NCBI GenBank assembly: GCA_022826485.1
Contig: JAJDUU010000028.1
Span: 1 to 64,000 of the forward strand
Direction: 5' to 3'
Length of the DNA: 64,000 bases
Source: Chloroflexota bacterium
GTDB taxonomy: Bacteria > Chloroflexota > UBA11872
How positions within the stretch are numbered: position 1 is the stretch's first letter; the number at the start of each line of letters is the position of its first letter. Positions 52,273 through 61,172 of this stretch are shown one piece after another. Below the pieces are notes generated by a model that saw only the letters and a list, made by a program, of their open reading frames with translations, did not search any database and had not been told where the DNA came from. Both the position numbers and the translations under genes were made by a program.

Positions 52273-52899
52273 CTACGCCGGCCGATCCTCGTCCTTGGTC
52301 GCCTTCAGCTTCTTCGCCCGCTCGATCTGGCCGTGCACGTGCAGCACGCGCTGGGCGGCGGTGAGCTGGGTGGCGATGGCGAGGAACCACATCGCGCCGC
52401 TCAGCACCCCGAACGGCGTGAGCAGCGCGATGCCCAGCACGATCAGCCGCTCCGGTCGCTGAAAGACGCCGACCTTGCACTCCACGCCCAGACCCTCGGC
52501 GCGGGCGCGGGTGTAGCTGATCAGCATGGACCCGATCAGCGTCAGCAGCGCGAGCACGACTTCCGCCCGTGCGCCAACCTCGACGAAATACCAGGTGAGC
52601 CCGGCGAAGATCACGCCCTCGCCCCAGCGATCCAGGGTCGAGTCCAGGAACGCGCCAAAGTCCGACCGCCGGTTGCTGACGCGGGCCACGGCCCCGTCGA
52701 ACATGTCGAACCCGCCGCTGAACAGCAGCATCACGCCGCCGGCGACCTGCCAGCCCAGCGCGATGATCACGGCTGTGGGGAAGGCCAGCACCAGCCCGGT
52801 GATGGTCAGCACGTTGGGATCAATGCCCGTGCGGGCCAGCGGCGTCACCACCCGCTCGGCCAGCCGGCGGGATCGGGCCTGCATGCGCTGGTTGATCAT
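52273..52899 (-). CDS. CDP-alcohol phosphatidyltransferase, PgsA/phosphatidylinositol-phosphate synthase-like
   Basis: A 208-residue membrane enzyme. The family motif D-G-x2-A-R-x8-G-x3-D-x3-D is complete as FDGAVARVSNRRSDFGAFLDSTLDR (about 66-90), and about five other hydrophobic helices follow. It transfers a phosphatidyl group from CDP-diacylglycerol to an alcohol. The gene comes last in a minus-strand operon with ino1, an LpxL/PatA-like acyltransferase and a PimA-like glycosyltransferase. Mycobacteria have the same three-gene order pgsA1-patA-pimA, so inositol-1-phosphate is the likely acceptor. ATG at 52899 overlaps the upstream stop by ATGA. Confidence 0.88.
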   Translation of the reverse strand: MINQRMQARSRRLAERVVTPLARTGIDPNVLTITGLVLAFPTAVIIALGWQVAGGVMLLFSGGFDMFDGAVARVSNRRSDFGAFLDSTLDRWGEGVIFAGLTWYFVEVGARAEVVLALLTLIGSMLISYTRARAEGLGVECKVGVFQRPERLIVLGIALLTPFGVLSGAMWFLAIATQLTAAQRVLHVHGQIERAKKLKATKDEDRPA

Positions 52900-54080
52900 C
52901 AGCGAGCCGCCGCTTCCGCCGCGCTGGGCGTGAAGGCCCAGTAGCGACCGCCGATTTCGCGTTCGTTGAGCAGCTCTTCGTAGTAGTCCACCACTCGGGA
53001 CGCGATCTTGGGCCAGGCGAATGCCCGGGCGCGCTGCTCGCCGAACGCCGACATCTGCGCGCGCTTGGCGTCATTGCGCATCAGGCGCAGCAGCGTACGC
53101 GCCAGCGCCGCGTCATCCTTGGGCGGCACCAGCAGCGCGCCCTCGCCGTCCAGCAGCAGCGCGCGGTAGCCCGGAATGTCGCTGGCCACCACCGGCAGGC
53201 CGGCGGCCATGGCCTCCAGCAGCACCACCCCCTGGCTCTCTCCGCCGAGCGCCGGCGAGCAGAACACGTGTGAGCTCTTGAGGTAGCGCTGCTTGTCCTC
53301 CTGGCTCACGTAGCCGGTGAACACGACGTTGCGCAGGCCGAGCTGGTCGACCTGGCGCTGATAGATGCGGCGCTGGCGCGGACGGTGCGTCCCCACCAGC
53401 ACCAGCCGGGTGCGGGGCTGCATCTGCTGGACCAGTTGCATCGCGCGCAGCAGCACCGAAAGTCCCTTGCGCTTGTCGAAGCGTCCGACGAACAGGATGT
53501 TGAAGCAGCCGTCGGCAAGCTGGGGCAGCGGCTCGACCTCGCGGCCGTAGAAGTCGACGTCGATGCCGTTGGGAATGATGCGGTACTCACCGCGGTAGGA
53601 GCGGTACACCAGATCCCGCGCCGCCTGCGAGACCGCGATCTTGCCGTCCAGCTTGCGTTGCAGCCGGCGAATGAGCGGCCGCGTGGTGTGATAGACGAAC
53701 GCCGACTTGCGCGCCGCGTGGAACGTGCCGACATTCAGCGCCTTTGAATGGCGCAGCACCGTGAGCGGCAGGGCCGGCACGAGCGGTTCCTGCAGATGGA
53801 CCACGTCGAATTGGCGCTCGTCCAGGAAGCGGCGCACGCGCGGCAGCAGCGCCGGCGACAGCGTGAGCCGCGCCGTCGACTGATTCACCGGCAGCGGCAC
53901 GATGCGGCGTCCGACGCGGTAGAAATTGGGGTTCTCCACCTCGGGCGTCTCCGCCGACGACGGCGCCATGATCGCGACGTCGTGTCCGAGCGCTCGGAAC
54001 TCGCGGTCCAGGGCCAACACGTGCTCCGTCACCCCGCCCGGGTACGGGAAGTCGTAGGGCGAGACTTGCAGAATGCGCAC
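52899..54080 (-). CDS. PimA-like GT4 glycosyltransferase
   Basis: A 393-residue GT-B enzyme. The opening VRILQVSPYDFPYPGGVTEHV is very like that of the mycobacterial phosphatidylinositol mannosyltransferase PimA, whose GGV(x)xHV loop binds the nucleotide sugar. GKIAVSQAARD, YRIIPNGIDVDFYG, NILFVGRFDKRKGLSVLLRA (about 189-208), and the donor site ALGGESQGVVLLEAMAAGLPVVASDIPGYR (about 283-312; E-x7-E form) complete the GT4 pattern. GDP-mannose to a phosphatidylinositol acceptor is the inferred reaction. GTG at 54080 shares bases with the upstream stop (TAGTG). Confidence 0.88.
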   Translation of the reverse strand: MRILQVSPYDFPYPGGVTEHVLALDREFRALGHDVAIMAPSSAETPEVENPNFYRVGRRIVPLPVNQSTARLTLSPALLPRVRRFLDERQFDVVHLQEPLVPALPLTVLRHSKALNVGTFHAARKSAFVYHTTRPLIRRLQRKLDGKIAVSQAARDLVYRSYRGEYRIIPNGIDVDFYGREVEPLPQLADGCFNILFVGRFDKRKGLSVLLRAMQLVQQMQPRTRLVLVGTHRPRQRRIYQRQVDQLGLRNVVFTGYVSQEDKQRYLKSSHVFCSPALGGESQGVVLLEAMAAGLPVVASDIPGYRALLLDGEGALLVPPKDDAALARTLLRLMRNDAKRAQMSAFGEQRARAFAWPKIASRVVDYYEELLNEREIGGRYWAFTPSAAEAAAR

Positions 54081-54940
54081 TAGTCGGCGGCCTCCCACAT
54101 GGACCGGAACATATACCACTGCTCCGGCGCCTTGCGGATCAGCGTCTCCAGGTCCCACATCACCTGCTGCATGCCACGCTGCACCGCCTCGTCCCGCGGC
54201 ATGCTTCGATCCCAGAAAATCGGCGGCATGGCGTGCCCGGTATAGGTGCCGTCGCCGTTGCGCGTCATGCCGCCCACCAGCAGCGGACTGCCGGCGCGCT
54301 GGGCCAGGGCGGCCGCCCCCGGCGGCACCCAGGCCGGGCGCCCGAAGAACTCGACCTGCATGCCGCGGCCCGGCGTGGGCCGGTCGGCCAGCAGCGCGAC
54401 ATACTCGCCGCGGCGCAGCGCGCGCAGAATCTCGCGCGCGGCGTTCCCAAGCTGGATGCTCTGGAGGTTCAGCTTCGCCCGCACGTGGTCCAGCATGCCG
54501 GTCACGGCGCGGCTGCGCATGGTTTCGGCCACCACGTGCGTCGGATGGTCCAGCGAGACCAGCCCGCCGCACCACTCCCAGTTCCCGAAATGGGCCGTGA
54601 TCATGATGCCGCCCTTGCGCTGCTCGTGGAGCGCCTTGAAGTGCTCATAGCCCTCGACGCCCACCGTCCGGCTGATCAAGTCCGCTTGCGACAGCCGGAA
54701 GCTGCGCAGGAAGTCGATCACGTGATCCACGAACGCCACCACCGACCGCCGGGCGAGGTCTTGCGCGCGCGGGTCCGACGGCGGCAGGTTCAGCACCACC
54801 GCCATATTGGCGATCGTGTTGCGACGCACGCGCGGCACGAGCAGGAAGACCAGCGTGCCCAGCACGCGCGCGACCGCCGCCGAGATCGGTCGCGGTATCC
54901 AACCGACCAGATGCGAGCCGAGCTCGAACAGGGCGATCAT
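54080..54940 (-). CDS. LpxL/HtrB-PatA-type lipid acyltransferase
   Basis: A 286-residue LPLAT-family membrane-bound acyltransferase. The HxxxxD/E motif is AHFGNWE (about 114-120); DRPTPGRGMQVEFFGRP (about 192-208), GAAALAQRAGSPLL (about 213-226) and the C-terminal WYMFRSMW are as in LpxL and PatA. In Gram-negative bacteria such enzymes acylate lipid A; in mycobacteria PatA acylates PI-mannosides. The PimA-like and PgsA-like neighbours favour the second role. The start directly abuts the ino1 stop. Confidence 0.9.
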   Translation of the reverse strand: MIALFELGSHLVGWIPRPISAAVARVLGTLVFLLVPRVRRNTIANMAVVLNLPPSDPRAQDLARRSVVAFVDHVIDFLRSFRLSQADLISRTVGVEGYEHFKALHEQRKGGIMITAHFGNWEWCGGLVSLDHPTHVVAETMRSRAVTGMLDHVRAKLNLQSIQLGNAAREILRALRRGEYVALLADRPTPGRGMQVEFFGRPAWVPPGAAALAQRAGSPLLVGGMTRNGDGTYTGHAMPPIFWDRSMPRDEAVQRGMQQVMWDLETLIRKAPEQWYMFRSMWEAAD

Positions 54941-56047
54941 CTACGCGGGATCGGCCGCCGATCCGGCCGCCGCAACCGTGGCCGACGCAATGAACTCCTC
55001 CACCATGTCGTGAGCTTCGGCATCGGTGTACTGAATGGGCGGCGACTTCATGAGGTACGCCGACGGGCCTTCCAGCGCCCCCGACACCCCGCGCGTCATT
55101 GCGATCTTGCAGCAGCGCACCGCGTCGATCACGATGCCCGCCGAGTTCGGCGAATCCACGACCTCGAGCTTGAGCTCCACGTTGAGCGGCTGTCCGCCGA
55201 AGGACTCACCCTCCAGGCGGATGAAGGCCCACTTGCGGTCGCCGAGCCACTCGACGTAGTCGCTCGGGCCGATGTGGACGTTGCCCGACCCGATGTCGTA
55301 CTCCAACTGACTCGTCACGGCGTTGGTCTTGGATACCTTCTTTGACTCCAGCCGCTCGCGCTCCAGCATGTTCTTGAAGTCGGAGTTTCCGCCGACGTTC
55401 AGCTGGTAGGTGCGCTCGAGATTGACGCCGCGGTCCCGGAACAGCCGGGTCAGGACCCGGTGCACGATCGTGGCCCCAACCTGCGACTTGATGTCGTCCC
55501 CGATGATGGGCACCTGCGCTCGCTCGAAGCGCTGCTGCCAGTAGTCCTCGCGCGCGATGAACACCGGCATGCAGTTGACCATGGCGCAGCCCGCCTGCAA
55601 GACCTGCTCGACGTACCACTTGGTGGCTTCCTCGCTGCCCACCGGCAGGTAATTGATCACCACGTCCGTGTGGGTGTCCTGCAGCAGTTGGACGATGTCG
55701 TCCGTCGAGCCGTCGGCTTTCACCACCGTGTCCGCCATGTAGCGGCCGATGCCGTCGTGGGTCATGCCCCGCGCCACCGTCACGTCCTGGTGCGAGACGT
55801 CGGAGAACTTCACCGTGTTGTTCGGCACCGCGAAGATCGCCTCGCTCAGGTCGGTTCCAACCTTGTTGCGGTCGACGTCGATGGCCGCCGAAAACTCGAT
55901 ATCGCCAACGTGATAGGGACCCAGCACCGTGTGCATGAGCCCGGGGATGAACTCATCGGCGGGTGCGTCGCGATAGTGCGCGACCCCCTGCACCAACGAC
56001 GAGGCGCAATTGCCGACGCCAATGATCCCGACGCGAACCGTGGACAT
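54941..56047 (-). CDS. ino1: Myo-inositol-1-phosphate synthase, actinobacterial/archaeal type
   Basis: A 368-residue NAD-dependent enzyme that cyclises glucose-6-phosphate to inositol-1-phosphate. [16 protein letters not shown] (8-23) binds [20 protein letters not shown] (about 130-146), [32 protein letters not shown] (about 181-195), [13 protein letters not shown] (about 211-223), and [12 protein letters not shown] (about 232-243) hold the catalytic Lys and Asp residues. Short form of about 370 residues as in mycobacteria, not the 500-residue eukaryotic type. First enzyme of the inositol-lipid operon, 10 bases after the ArsR-type regulator. Confidence 0.95.
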   Translation of the reverse strand: MSTVRVGIIGVGNCASSLVQGVAHYRDAPADEFIPGLMHTVLGPYHVGDIEFSAAIDVDRNKVGTDLSEAIFAVPNNTVKFSDVSHQDVTVARGMTHDGIGRYMADTVVKADGSTDDIVQLLQDTHTDVVINYLPVGSEEATKWYVEQVLQAGCAMVNCMPVFIAREDYWQQRFERAQVPIIGDDIKSQVGATIVHRVLTRLFRDRGVNLERTYQLNVGGNSDFKNMLERERLESKKVSKTNAVTSQLEYDIGSGNVHIGPSDYVEWLGDRKWAFIRLEGESFGGQPLNVELKLEVVDSPNSAGIVIDAVRCCKIAMTRGVSGALEGPSAYLMKSPPIQYTDAEAHDMVEEFIASATVAAAGSAADPA

Positions 56048-56057
56048 GGTGACTCCC

Positions 56058-56420
56058 TTACGAACGTGCGGCGCCCGAGCCCGGGCGTTCCGCGGTGTGT
56101 GCCTTTTGCACGGTGACCAGATGCTCCAAATAAGTTGTCAGCTCTTCATGCAGCGCCTCCAGCTGCTCGGCGACCAGCGAGTACTTCACCAGGCGCCCCT
56201 CACGCCGCGCCCGCACCAGGCCGGCCTGGCGCAGCCGTCGCACGTGCCACGACACCAGCGGCGGGCTGTGGCCCACCACCTCGGACAGCTCGGCCACCCC
56301 CTGGTCCGGGTTCTCGGACAGCCGCTGCAGGATCCGCAAGCGCGTGCCCGACCCGAGCGCCCGGGCGTACGAGCGCATGCCCAGGATGTCCCAGTCGTCC
56401 GGCGGTGTCGTTGGAGGCAC
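56058..56420 (-). CDS. ArsR-type winged-helix regulator of the inositol-lipid operon
   Basis: A 120-residue HTH protein: [62 protein letters not shown] (about 20-82) is the typical ArsR wing. The recognition helix is [11 protein letters not shown]. There are no metal-binding cysteines, so it does not sense metals by the classical ArsR site. It lies just upstream of ino1 on the same strand and probably controls that operon, perhaps in response to inositol or osmotic state (inference). GTG at 56420 gives [11 protein letters not shown]; an internal ATG at 56378 is possible, since no Shine-Dalgarno stands before the GTG. Confidence 0.85.
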   Translation of the reverse strand: MPPTTPPDDWDILGMRSYARALGSGTRLRILQRLSENPDQGVAELSEVVGHSPPLVSWHVRRLRQAGLVRARREGRLVKYSLVAEQLEALHEELTTYLEHLVTVQKAHTAERPGSGAARS

Positions 56421-56427
56421 GATACAT

Positions 56428-56445
56428 AAAGAAAAGTTTTTCTTT
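56428..56445. promoter_or_regulatory. Perfect AT-rich palindrome, candidate operator of the ArsR-type regulator
   Basis: AAAGAAAA-GT-TTTTCTTT is a perfect 8-bp inverted repeat with a 2-base centre, beginning 8 bases upstream of the regulator's GTG start. It is the only AT-rich symmetric site in a very GC-rich zone and fits an 18-bp site for a dimeric winged-helix protein. It would also overlap the promoter and thus allow autorepression of the regulator-ino1-patA-pimA-pgsA operon. Confidence 0.55.
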
Positions 56446-56557
56446 CGGTAGACCCTAGCGCGCCCGCGACCGCGTTGTCAAAGCGCGGCGGACCGCAAGT
56501 GCTGGTCCAGCGCCGTCGCCGTCTCCCGCACCCTCTCGGTCACTTCCGTGCCGTAGA

Positions 56558-56614
56558 CATTCCGAGCCGCCCCAACCTGTCGTTCCGAGCTGCCCCAACC
56601 TGTCATTCCGAGCC
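56558..56614. repeat. Two and a half tandem 23-bp units
   Basis: CATTCCGAGCCGCCCC and following AACCTGT (56558-56580) is repeated with two changes at 56581-56603 and partly at 56604-56614. It looks like slip duplication within the dispersed GTCATTCCGAG repeat. Confidence 0.8.
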
Positions 56615-56845
56615 GAAGGCGAGGAATCTCAGACGCACGAGCACGGCCGCGGAGATGACGCGTCGCCCCTCCGTCATTCCGGCGAAAGCCGGAATCCAGC
56701 GACCGTTGAACCTGTGCACCCACGTCCAAGGGCGCCCACGACGAACTCCAAGGTCCGTTCCGACTCCTTCCCCCTTCCAGGGGGAAGGTTGGGATGGGGG
56801 TCACGCTCCCGGCGGGCCGGTAGTCCCGCGCGTCCCGCCCCGACG

Positions 56846-58399
56846 CTACTTCGCGTACTCGACCGCGCGCGTTTCCCGAATCGCCGTGATCTTGATCTGT
56901 CCGGGGTACTCCAGCGACTCCTGGATGCGATCGGCGATCTCCCGCGTCAGGCGGTGGACGCCCAGCTCGTCGATCGAGCTGGGTTGCACCATCACCCGCA
57001 GCTCGCGCCCGGCCTGGATGGCATAGCAGGACTTCACGCCGTCGAACGAGCCGGCGATTTCTTCCAGCTTCTCCAGGCGCTGCAGATAGCGCGTCACCGT
57101 CTCGCGGCGCGCCCCTGGACGCGAGCCCGAAATCGCGTCCGCCGCCGCCACGGCAAAGGCCTCGAAGCTGCGCAGCTCCACCTCGAAGTGGTGCGCCTCC
57201 GCGGCGTGCGCCACGTCGTCGCGCACCCCGTGCCGGCGCAGCAGCTCGCCGCCGATCAGCGCGTGGGGGCCGTCCACCTCATGGTCGATGCCCTTGCCGA
57301 TGTCGTGCACGAACCCGGCCGTGCGCGCCAGCTCCACGTCGCCGCCAACCTCGCTGGTCATGGTCGCCGCCAGCAGCGCCACCTCTAAGGAGTGACTGAG
57401 TACGTTTTGTCCATAGCTGTGGCGGAATCGCAATCGCCCCATGTAGCGCAGGATCTCGGGCGGCAGGCCCGTGATCTTGGCGTCAAAGGCGGCCCGTTCG
57501 CCCTCCTGGGCGATGATTTCCGTGACCTCGGACTGGGCCTTGGCCACAGCCTCCTCAATGCGGGCCGGGTGGATGCGGCCGTCCTCGGTCAGTCGTCGCA
57601 GCGCCACCCGCGCCACCTCGCGGCGCACCGGGTCGAACGCGGAAAGCACCACGGTTTCGGGCGTGTCGTCGATGATCACGTCCACGCCGGTGGCCGCTTC
57701 CAGGGCGCGAATGTTGCGGCCCTCGCGTCCGATGATCCGACCCTTCATGTCGTCGTTCTTGAGGTCCACCACCGAGGTCGTCACCTCGGTGGTGTGGGAC
57801 GCGGCCACGCGCTGCAGCGCCAAGCCCACCAGCCAGCGCGCGCGGGCTTCCGCCCGCTCCTTGGCGTCGGCCTCGACCTGGCGCACCATCTGCTCGGCGT
57901 CGGCGGACACCTCTTGCTCGATGCTGCGCACCAGCTCCGTGCGCGCCTCGTCGCGGGTCAGGCTGGCCGCGCGCTCCAACGCCGCCAGGTGCTCCTGGCG
58001 CGCCGCTTCCTGCGCCTGCGCGTCGGCCTCGAGCTGGCGCCGCGCCGCGTCGAGCTCGGCCTCGCGGGCCAGCGACGCGCGCTCGCGCTCCTCAAGCGCC
58101 CCGGCGCGCGCCTCCAGCCGCTCGTCCCGCTGCTGCGCGCGCTGCTCCTGGCGCTGAATCTCGCGGCGACGGTCGGCCAATTCGCGCTCGCCCGCTTCCC
58201 AGGCTTGGCGCGCATTTCGCGTGGTGGTCTCGATCAGGGCTCGTTGCTGGGCTTCGGCGGCCTTCAGCTCCTCCTCGATCCGCTGCGCGAGGGTGCGCAT
58301 GCGCGATCCGGATAGCCAAACTTGATAGAAGTAGCCCGCCACGAGCCCCAGGGCGAGCATCGCCACGCCGGCGATGATCGCTATCAATGGGGCAGCCAT
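56846..58399 (-). CDS. rny: Ribonuclease Y
   Basis: A 517-residue membrane-anchored endoribonuclease that starts mRNA decay. N-terminal transmembrane helix (about 4-26, LIAIIAGVAMLALGLVAGYFY), a long Arg/Glu/Ala coiled coil (about 35-195), a KH RNA-binding domain with KGRIIGREGRNIRALE (about 213-228), and an HD domain with RHSYGQNVLSHSLEVA, FVHDIGKGIDHEVDGPHALIGGEL (about 346-369) carrying the metal-binding HD pair. Length and order match the family. It begins with ATG at 58399 and is followed by the repeat region 56421-56845. Confidence 0.97.
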   Translation of the reverse strand: MAAPLIAIIAGVAMLALGLVAGYFYQVWLSGSRMRTLAQRIEEELKAAEAQQRALIETTTRNARQAWEAGERELADRRREIQRQEQRAQQRDERLEARAGALEERERASLAREAELDAARRQLEADAQAQEAARQEHLAALERAASLTRDEARTELVRSIEQEVSADAEQMVRQVEADAKERAEARARWLVGLALQRVAASHTTEVTTSVVDLKNDDMKGRIIGREGRNIRALEAATGVDVIIDDTPETVVLSAFDPVRREVARVALRRLTEDGRIHPARIEEAVAKAQSEVTEIIAQEGERAAFDAKITGLPPEILRYMGRLRFRHSYGQNVLSHSLEVALLAATMTSEVGGDVELARTAGFVHDIGKGIDHEVDGPHALIGGELLRRHGVRDDVAHAAEAHHFEVELRSFEAFAVAAADAISGSRPGARRETVTRYLQRLEKLEEIAGSFDGVKSCYAIQAGRELRVMVQPSSIDELGVHRLTREIADRIQESLEYPGQIKITAIRETRAVEYAK

Positions 58400-58674
58400 G
58401 GCTAGCCTCCAATAGGTTGATGGTGGGGTATGGCGTCAAAAGGTTCATGTCCGCAATAGCTCCGGCGCGTGGCGCGGAGCGCACCCGATGCTAACGGGCA
58501 TTTGATTTACGCGCCACCAAGCGCGGGCGTGGCGTCGACCCGATTTGCCGTTGGGCAGCGGCAAGGCGGCCCGACGTCCGGGGGTAGACCCGCCATACCC
58601 TCGAGTTTGCTGCGGGCGACATTGGGCTGAATTCCCGCATCTGTCGGAGAGACGGAACCCATGTGGCCCACTGC

Positions 58675-59550
58675 CTAGCTCCATGGCCCGAAATCCATCA
58701 GCAGTGGTGGAATATCCGGGAGTTCGCGTTCGACGTGGTCCACGGTTCCGAGCGGTGGTCCTGCCCGGACGAATCTCCCCGGGAGCCACCAGGTGCCCTC
58801 CGTGTCCCACGACCACAGCATCGTGGCGCCGGCCGCCGAGTTGTGGCGAACGAATGGCGCGGTCAGCAGCGCCATGAATGTCAGGTGGACGCCGTCCCAC
58901 TGCGTGGCCACGCTCGTCCAGTCCGGCACGAGCGTTCCGACTCCGGCCGGGCTCTGAGGGTCCCGATTCGTTCGAGGATGGGCCACGCACAGCGCGTGCC
59001 AGTCGGCGGGACCGACGATTTCCAGCACGCGCGCGGACTCGTCGACCTCGGCGTCGAATCGGGAGTAAGCGGAACTCGACACCCAGTCCCCAACACCCCG
59101 CCCGATCACAGCGTCGAGGCACGAGTACTGTCCACGCAGCGTGGAGGTGATCCGCCATCCCACGGGGCGTTCGGCGTAGTCCTCCCACTTCAAATTCCGC
59201 TCGGACGACGCCGTGCGAGAAGCGACAGTTTCCAATTCGTCGCTGGTCACGAGCACCTGCCGGGTCCTGTCAAAAGGGGCCTTCCACCAGCGGCTGTCCG
59301 GATGGGCCGCCACTTGGTAGGCCGCGTTCTCCAGGCGTGAGCGCAGTGAGAACGCGGTGCGCACATCCCGTTCGAACGTGGGCGACCATGGATTGACGAC
59401 ATTCGAGGCAATTGCGGCTCGCACGAACGCTTGTGGGGGTGTGACGGCGAGACTGACGGGAATCCGGTCCCGCTCCATCGTCGACAGGAAGCAACACCCC
59501 ACGGGGGAGCGCAGGATCCGGGCGGCCCAATCATCGGTCCGGGGTTCCAT
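58675..59550 (-). CDS. Hypothetical protein, 291 residues
   Basis: I do not recognise this protein. It begins MEPRTDDWAARILRSPVG at ATG 59550, with GGTGGGCG upstream. It has many Trp residues (NPWSPTFERD, SRWWKAPFDR, ADWHALCVAHP, MLWSWDTEGTWWLPG), no signal peptide and no membrane segment; mixed alpha/beta content is likely. SWDTEGTWWLPGRF near the C-terminus could be a binding pocket, but that is guesswork. The gene stands alone between rny and the divergent UroD-like gene. Confidence 0.65.
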   Translation of the reverse strand: MEPRTDDWAARILRSPVGCCFLSTMERDRIPVSLAVTPPQAFVRAAIASNVVNPWSPTFERDVRTAFSLRSRLENAAYQVAAHPDSRWWKAPFDRTRQVLVTSDELETVASRTASSERNLKWEDYAERPVGWRITSTLRGQYSCLDAVIGRGVGDWVSSSAYSRFDAEVDESARVLEIVGPADWHALCVAHPRTNRDPQSPAGVGTLVPDWTSVATQWDGVHLTFMALLTAPFVRHNSAAGATMLWSWDTEGTWWLPGRFVRAGPPLGTVDHVERELPDIPPLLMDFGPWS

Positions 59551-59734
59551 CGCCCACCGTTTTACTGGTTCCGGCACCCACCGGCGCGCGGCTCCTCAGC
59601 CAGAGCCAGGGCGGGTGGTCTGCTCATGATGAGTCTAGTCCTACCGACTGAGCAACTACCCGCCTGAGCGGCGCCGCCTCCCACCTATACTGGACACGGC
59701 AACGACTGGGCCGGCGGCAGACCGGGAGAGCCAA

Positions 59735-60886
59735 ATGACTCCGACCAACGGCGCGGCGACGATGACGGGCCGCGAGCGCTACGTGAACGCGCTGCTCGGC
59801 AAGCCGACCGACATGATCGCCGTGGGCAGCCCGACGTCGCTGGCCACCTACGAGCAGATGCGCCTGCTCGGGGTTGAGTGGCCCGAGGCCCACTACTCCG
59901 CCGAAGCCGTGGCGCTGCTCGCCGAACGCAGCTACACCGATCTCGGCTTCGACACCATCGCCCCCTATTTCTGCATCATCATGGGCGCGGCCGCCCTCGG
60001 CGCGACGATCGACTGGGGCTCGGACCCCTGGGAGTTCGACAAGTCCAGCGGCAAGATCATCACCGGCCCCCGCATGCCGGCGGTGAAGCCGCCTCCCCCT
60101 TGGGTCACTCCCGACGACATCGTGATTCCCGACGACTTTCTCGAACGCCGCGAGTCGCGCGCCATCATCGACGCCATCAAGATTCTCCGCGCCGACCACC
60201 CGGACGCCGGCATCGTCGGCAAGGTCATGGGCCCGTGGACACTGGCCTATCACATGTTCGGGCCGCAGGAATTCCTCATCAACGTGATTCTCGACCCGGA
60301 CTATGTGCACCAGGTGCTCGACAGGCTGCGGCACGTGTCCGTGATGTTCGCCAATGCCCAGCTCGAGGCGGGGGCGGACGTGATCACGCTCGCCGACCAC
60401 TCCACCGGCGACCTGGTCCGCGCCGAGACCTACCGTGATTACCTACTGCCGGTGCACCAGAAGATCACGCCCCTGATCGAGGGGCCGGTGATCCTCCACT
60501 GCTGCGGCAAGACGATCGACCGCATGCCCTACATCACCGAGGCCGGGTTCGAGGCCTTCCACTTCGCCACCGAAAACAACCCCCACGAGGCCAAGCAGGC
60601 CGTCGGTGACTACAAGCTGGTGGGCAATGCGAGCAATTTCATCACCCTGCTGACGGGTCGACCGGAAGATGTGGCAGTCGAGATTGACGACCTGCTGGCC
60701 GCCGGCGTTGACATCATCGCGCCCGAGTGCGCCGTGCCGCCCCAGGTGCCCGACGCCAATCTGCGCGCGGTCGTCCGGGCCGCCCGCGGCCAATTCGAGC
60801 CGGATCCCGCCGTGACCGACGCCACGAACATGGCCGACGACTACCGCGCGCAGGTCGCCGCGCAGAGTGGCGCGCTGCCGAGCTAG
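59735..60886 (+). CDS. UroD-family methyltransferase (MtaA/MtbA/CmuA-like)
   Basis: A 383-residue TIM-barrel protein of the uroporphyrinogen decarboxylase superfamily. The start TGRERYVNALLGKPTD (about 11-26) and the zinc motif ILHCCGKTIDRM (His-x-Cys, about 252-263) plus Cys in IIAPECAVPP (about 328-337) mark it as a corrinoid:thiol or corrinoid:folate methyltransferase rather than true UroD, which lacks these. Substrate unknown; no corrinoid protein gene is adjacent. GGGAGAGCC lies before ATG at 59735. The MTHFR-C-like gene at 28133 might share one-carbon metabolism (inference). Confidence 0.85.
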   Translation: MTPTNGAATMTGRERYVNALLGKPTDMIAVGSPTSLATYEQMRLLGVEWPEAHYSAEAVALLAERSYTDLGFDTIAPYFCIIMGAAALGATIDWGSDPWEFDKSSGKIITGPRMPAVKPPPPWVTPDDIVIPDDFLERRESRAIIDAIKILRADHPDAGIVGKVMGPWTLAYHMFGPQEFLINVILDPDYVHQVLDRLRHVSVMFANAQLEAGADVITLADHSTGDLVRAETYRDYLLPVHQKITPLIEGPVILHCCGKTIDRMPYITEAGFEAFHFATENNPHEAKQAVGDYKLVGNASNFITLLTGRPEDVAVEIDDLLAAGVDIIAPECAVPPQVPDANLRAVVRAARGQFEPDPAVTDATNMADDYRAQVAAQSGALPS

Positions 60887-60969
60887 GCGCTCGTCGCGCG
60901 GCGCGTCCGGCGCCGTCCGATTCGCCTGGTCGCGCACCGTGCGGGGACGACCATTGCCCAAACCCCCGC

Positions 60970-61165
60970 CGTCATTCGCGCGAAGGGAGACCTTTGAATA
61001 AAGGGGCAGGGGCGGTTCGTGAACCGCCTCTCCGCCACGCATCCAGGTGCCCCCAAGTTCGACCGGACTGGATTCCGGCCCCGTATCGAGTACGGGGCAG
61101 GCTCTTCGCCGGAATGACGGAGGGGTTACGCAGAGGTCTTCGAAGGCGGGAATCCAGCCCGCCGT
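60970..61165. repeat. Repeat cluster before the deacetylase gene
   Basis: 60986-60996 is the GGAGACCTTTG motif also found at the window end; 61003-61028 is a GGGGCGGTTCGTGAACCGCC palindrome; 61065-61119 is the complete composite repeat in reverse orientation, containing GGCCCCGTA-TCGAG-TACGGGGC; 61140-61155 is a half copy of the 27-bp palindrome. Together these leave no room for a gene in 60887-61172. Confidence 0.85.
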
Positions 61166-61172
61166 CTGACTC

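Larger units (their letters stand above)
56421..56845. other. 425-bp regulatory and repeat region between the regulator and rny
   Basis: No gene. From left: the AT-rich palindrome 56428-56445, then a tandem of 23-bp units (56558-56580, 56581-56603, partial to 56614), a single arm of the 16851-16932 repeat family (56603-56631), a 27-bp palindrome (56672-56698), and the hairpin at 56763-56801. The region carries the divergent-facing upstream end of the inositol operon and the downstream end of rny. Confidence 0.7.
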
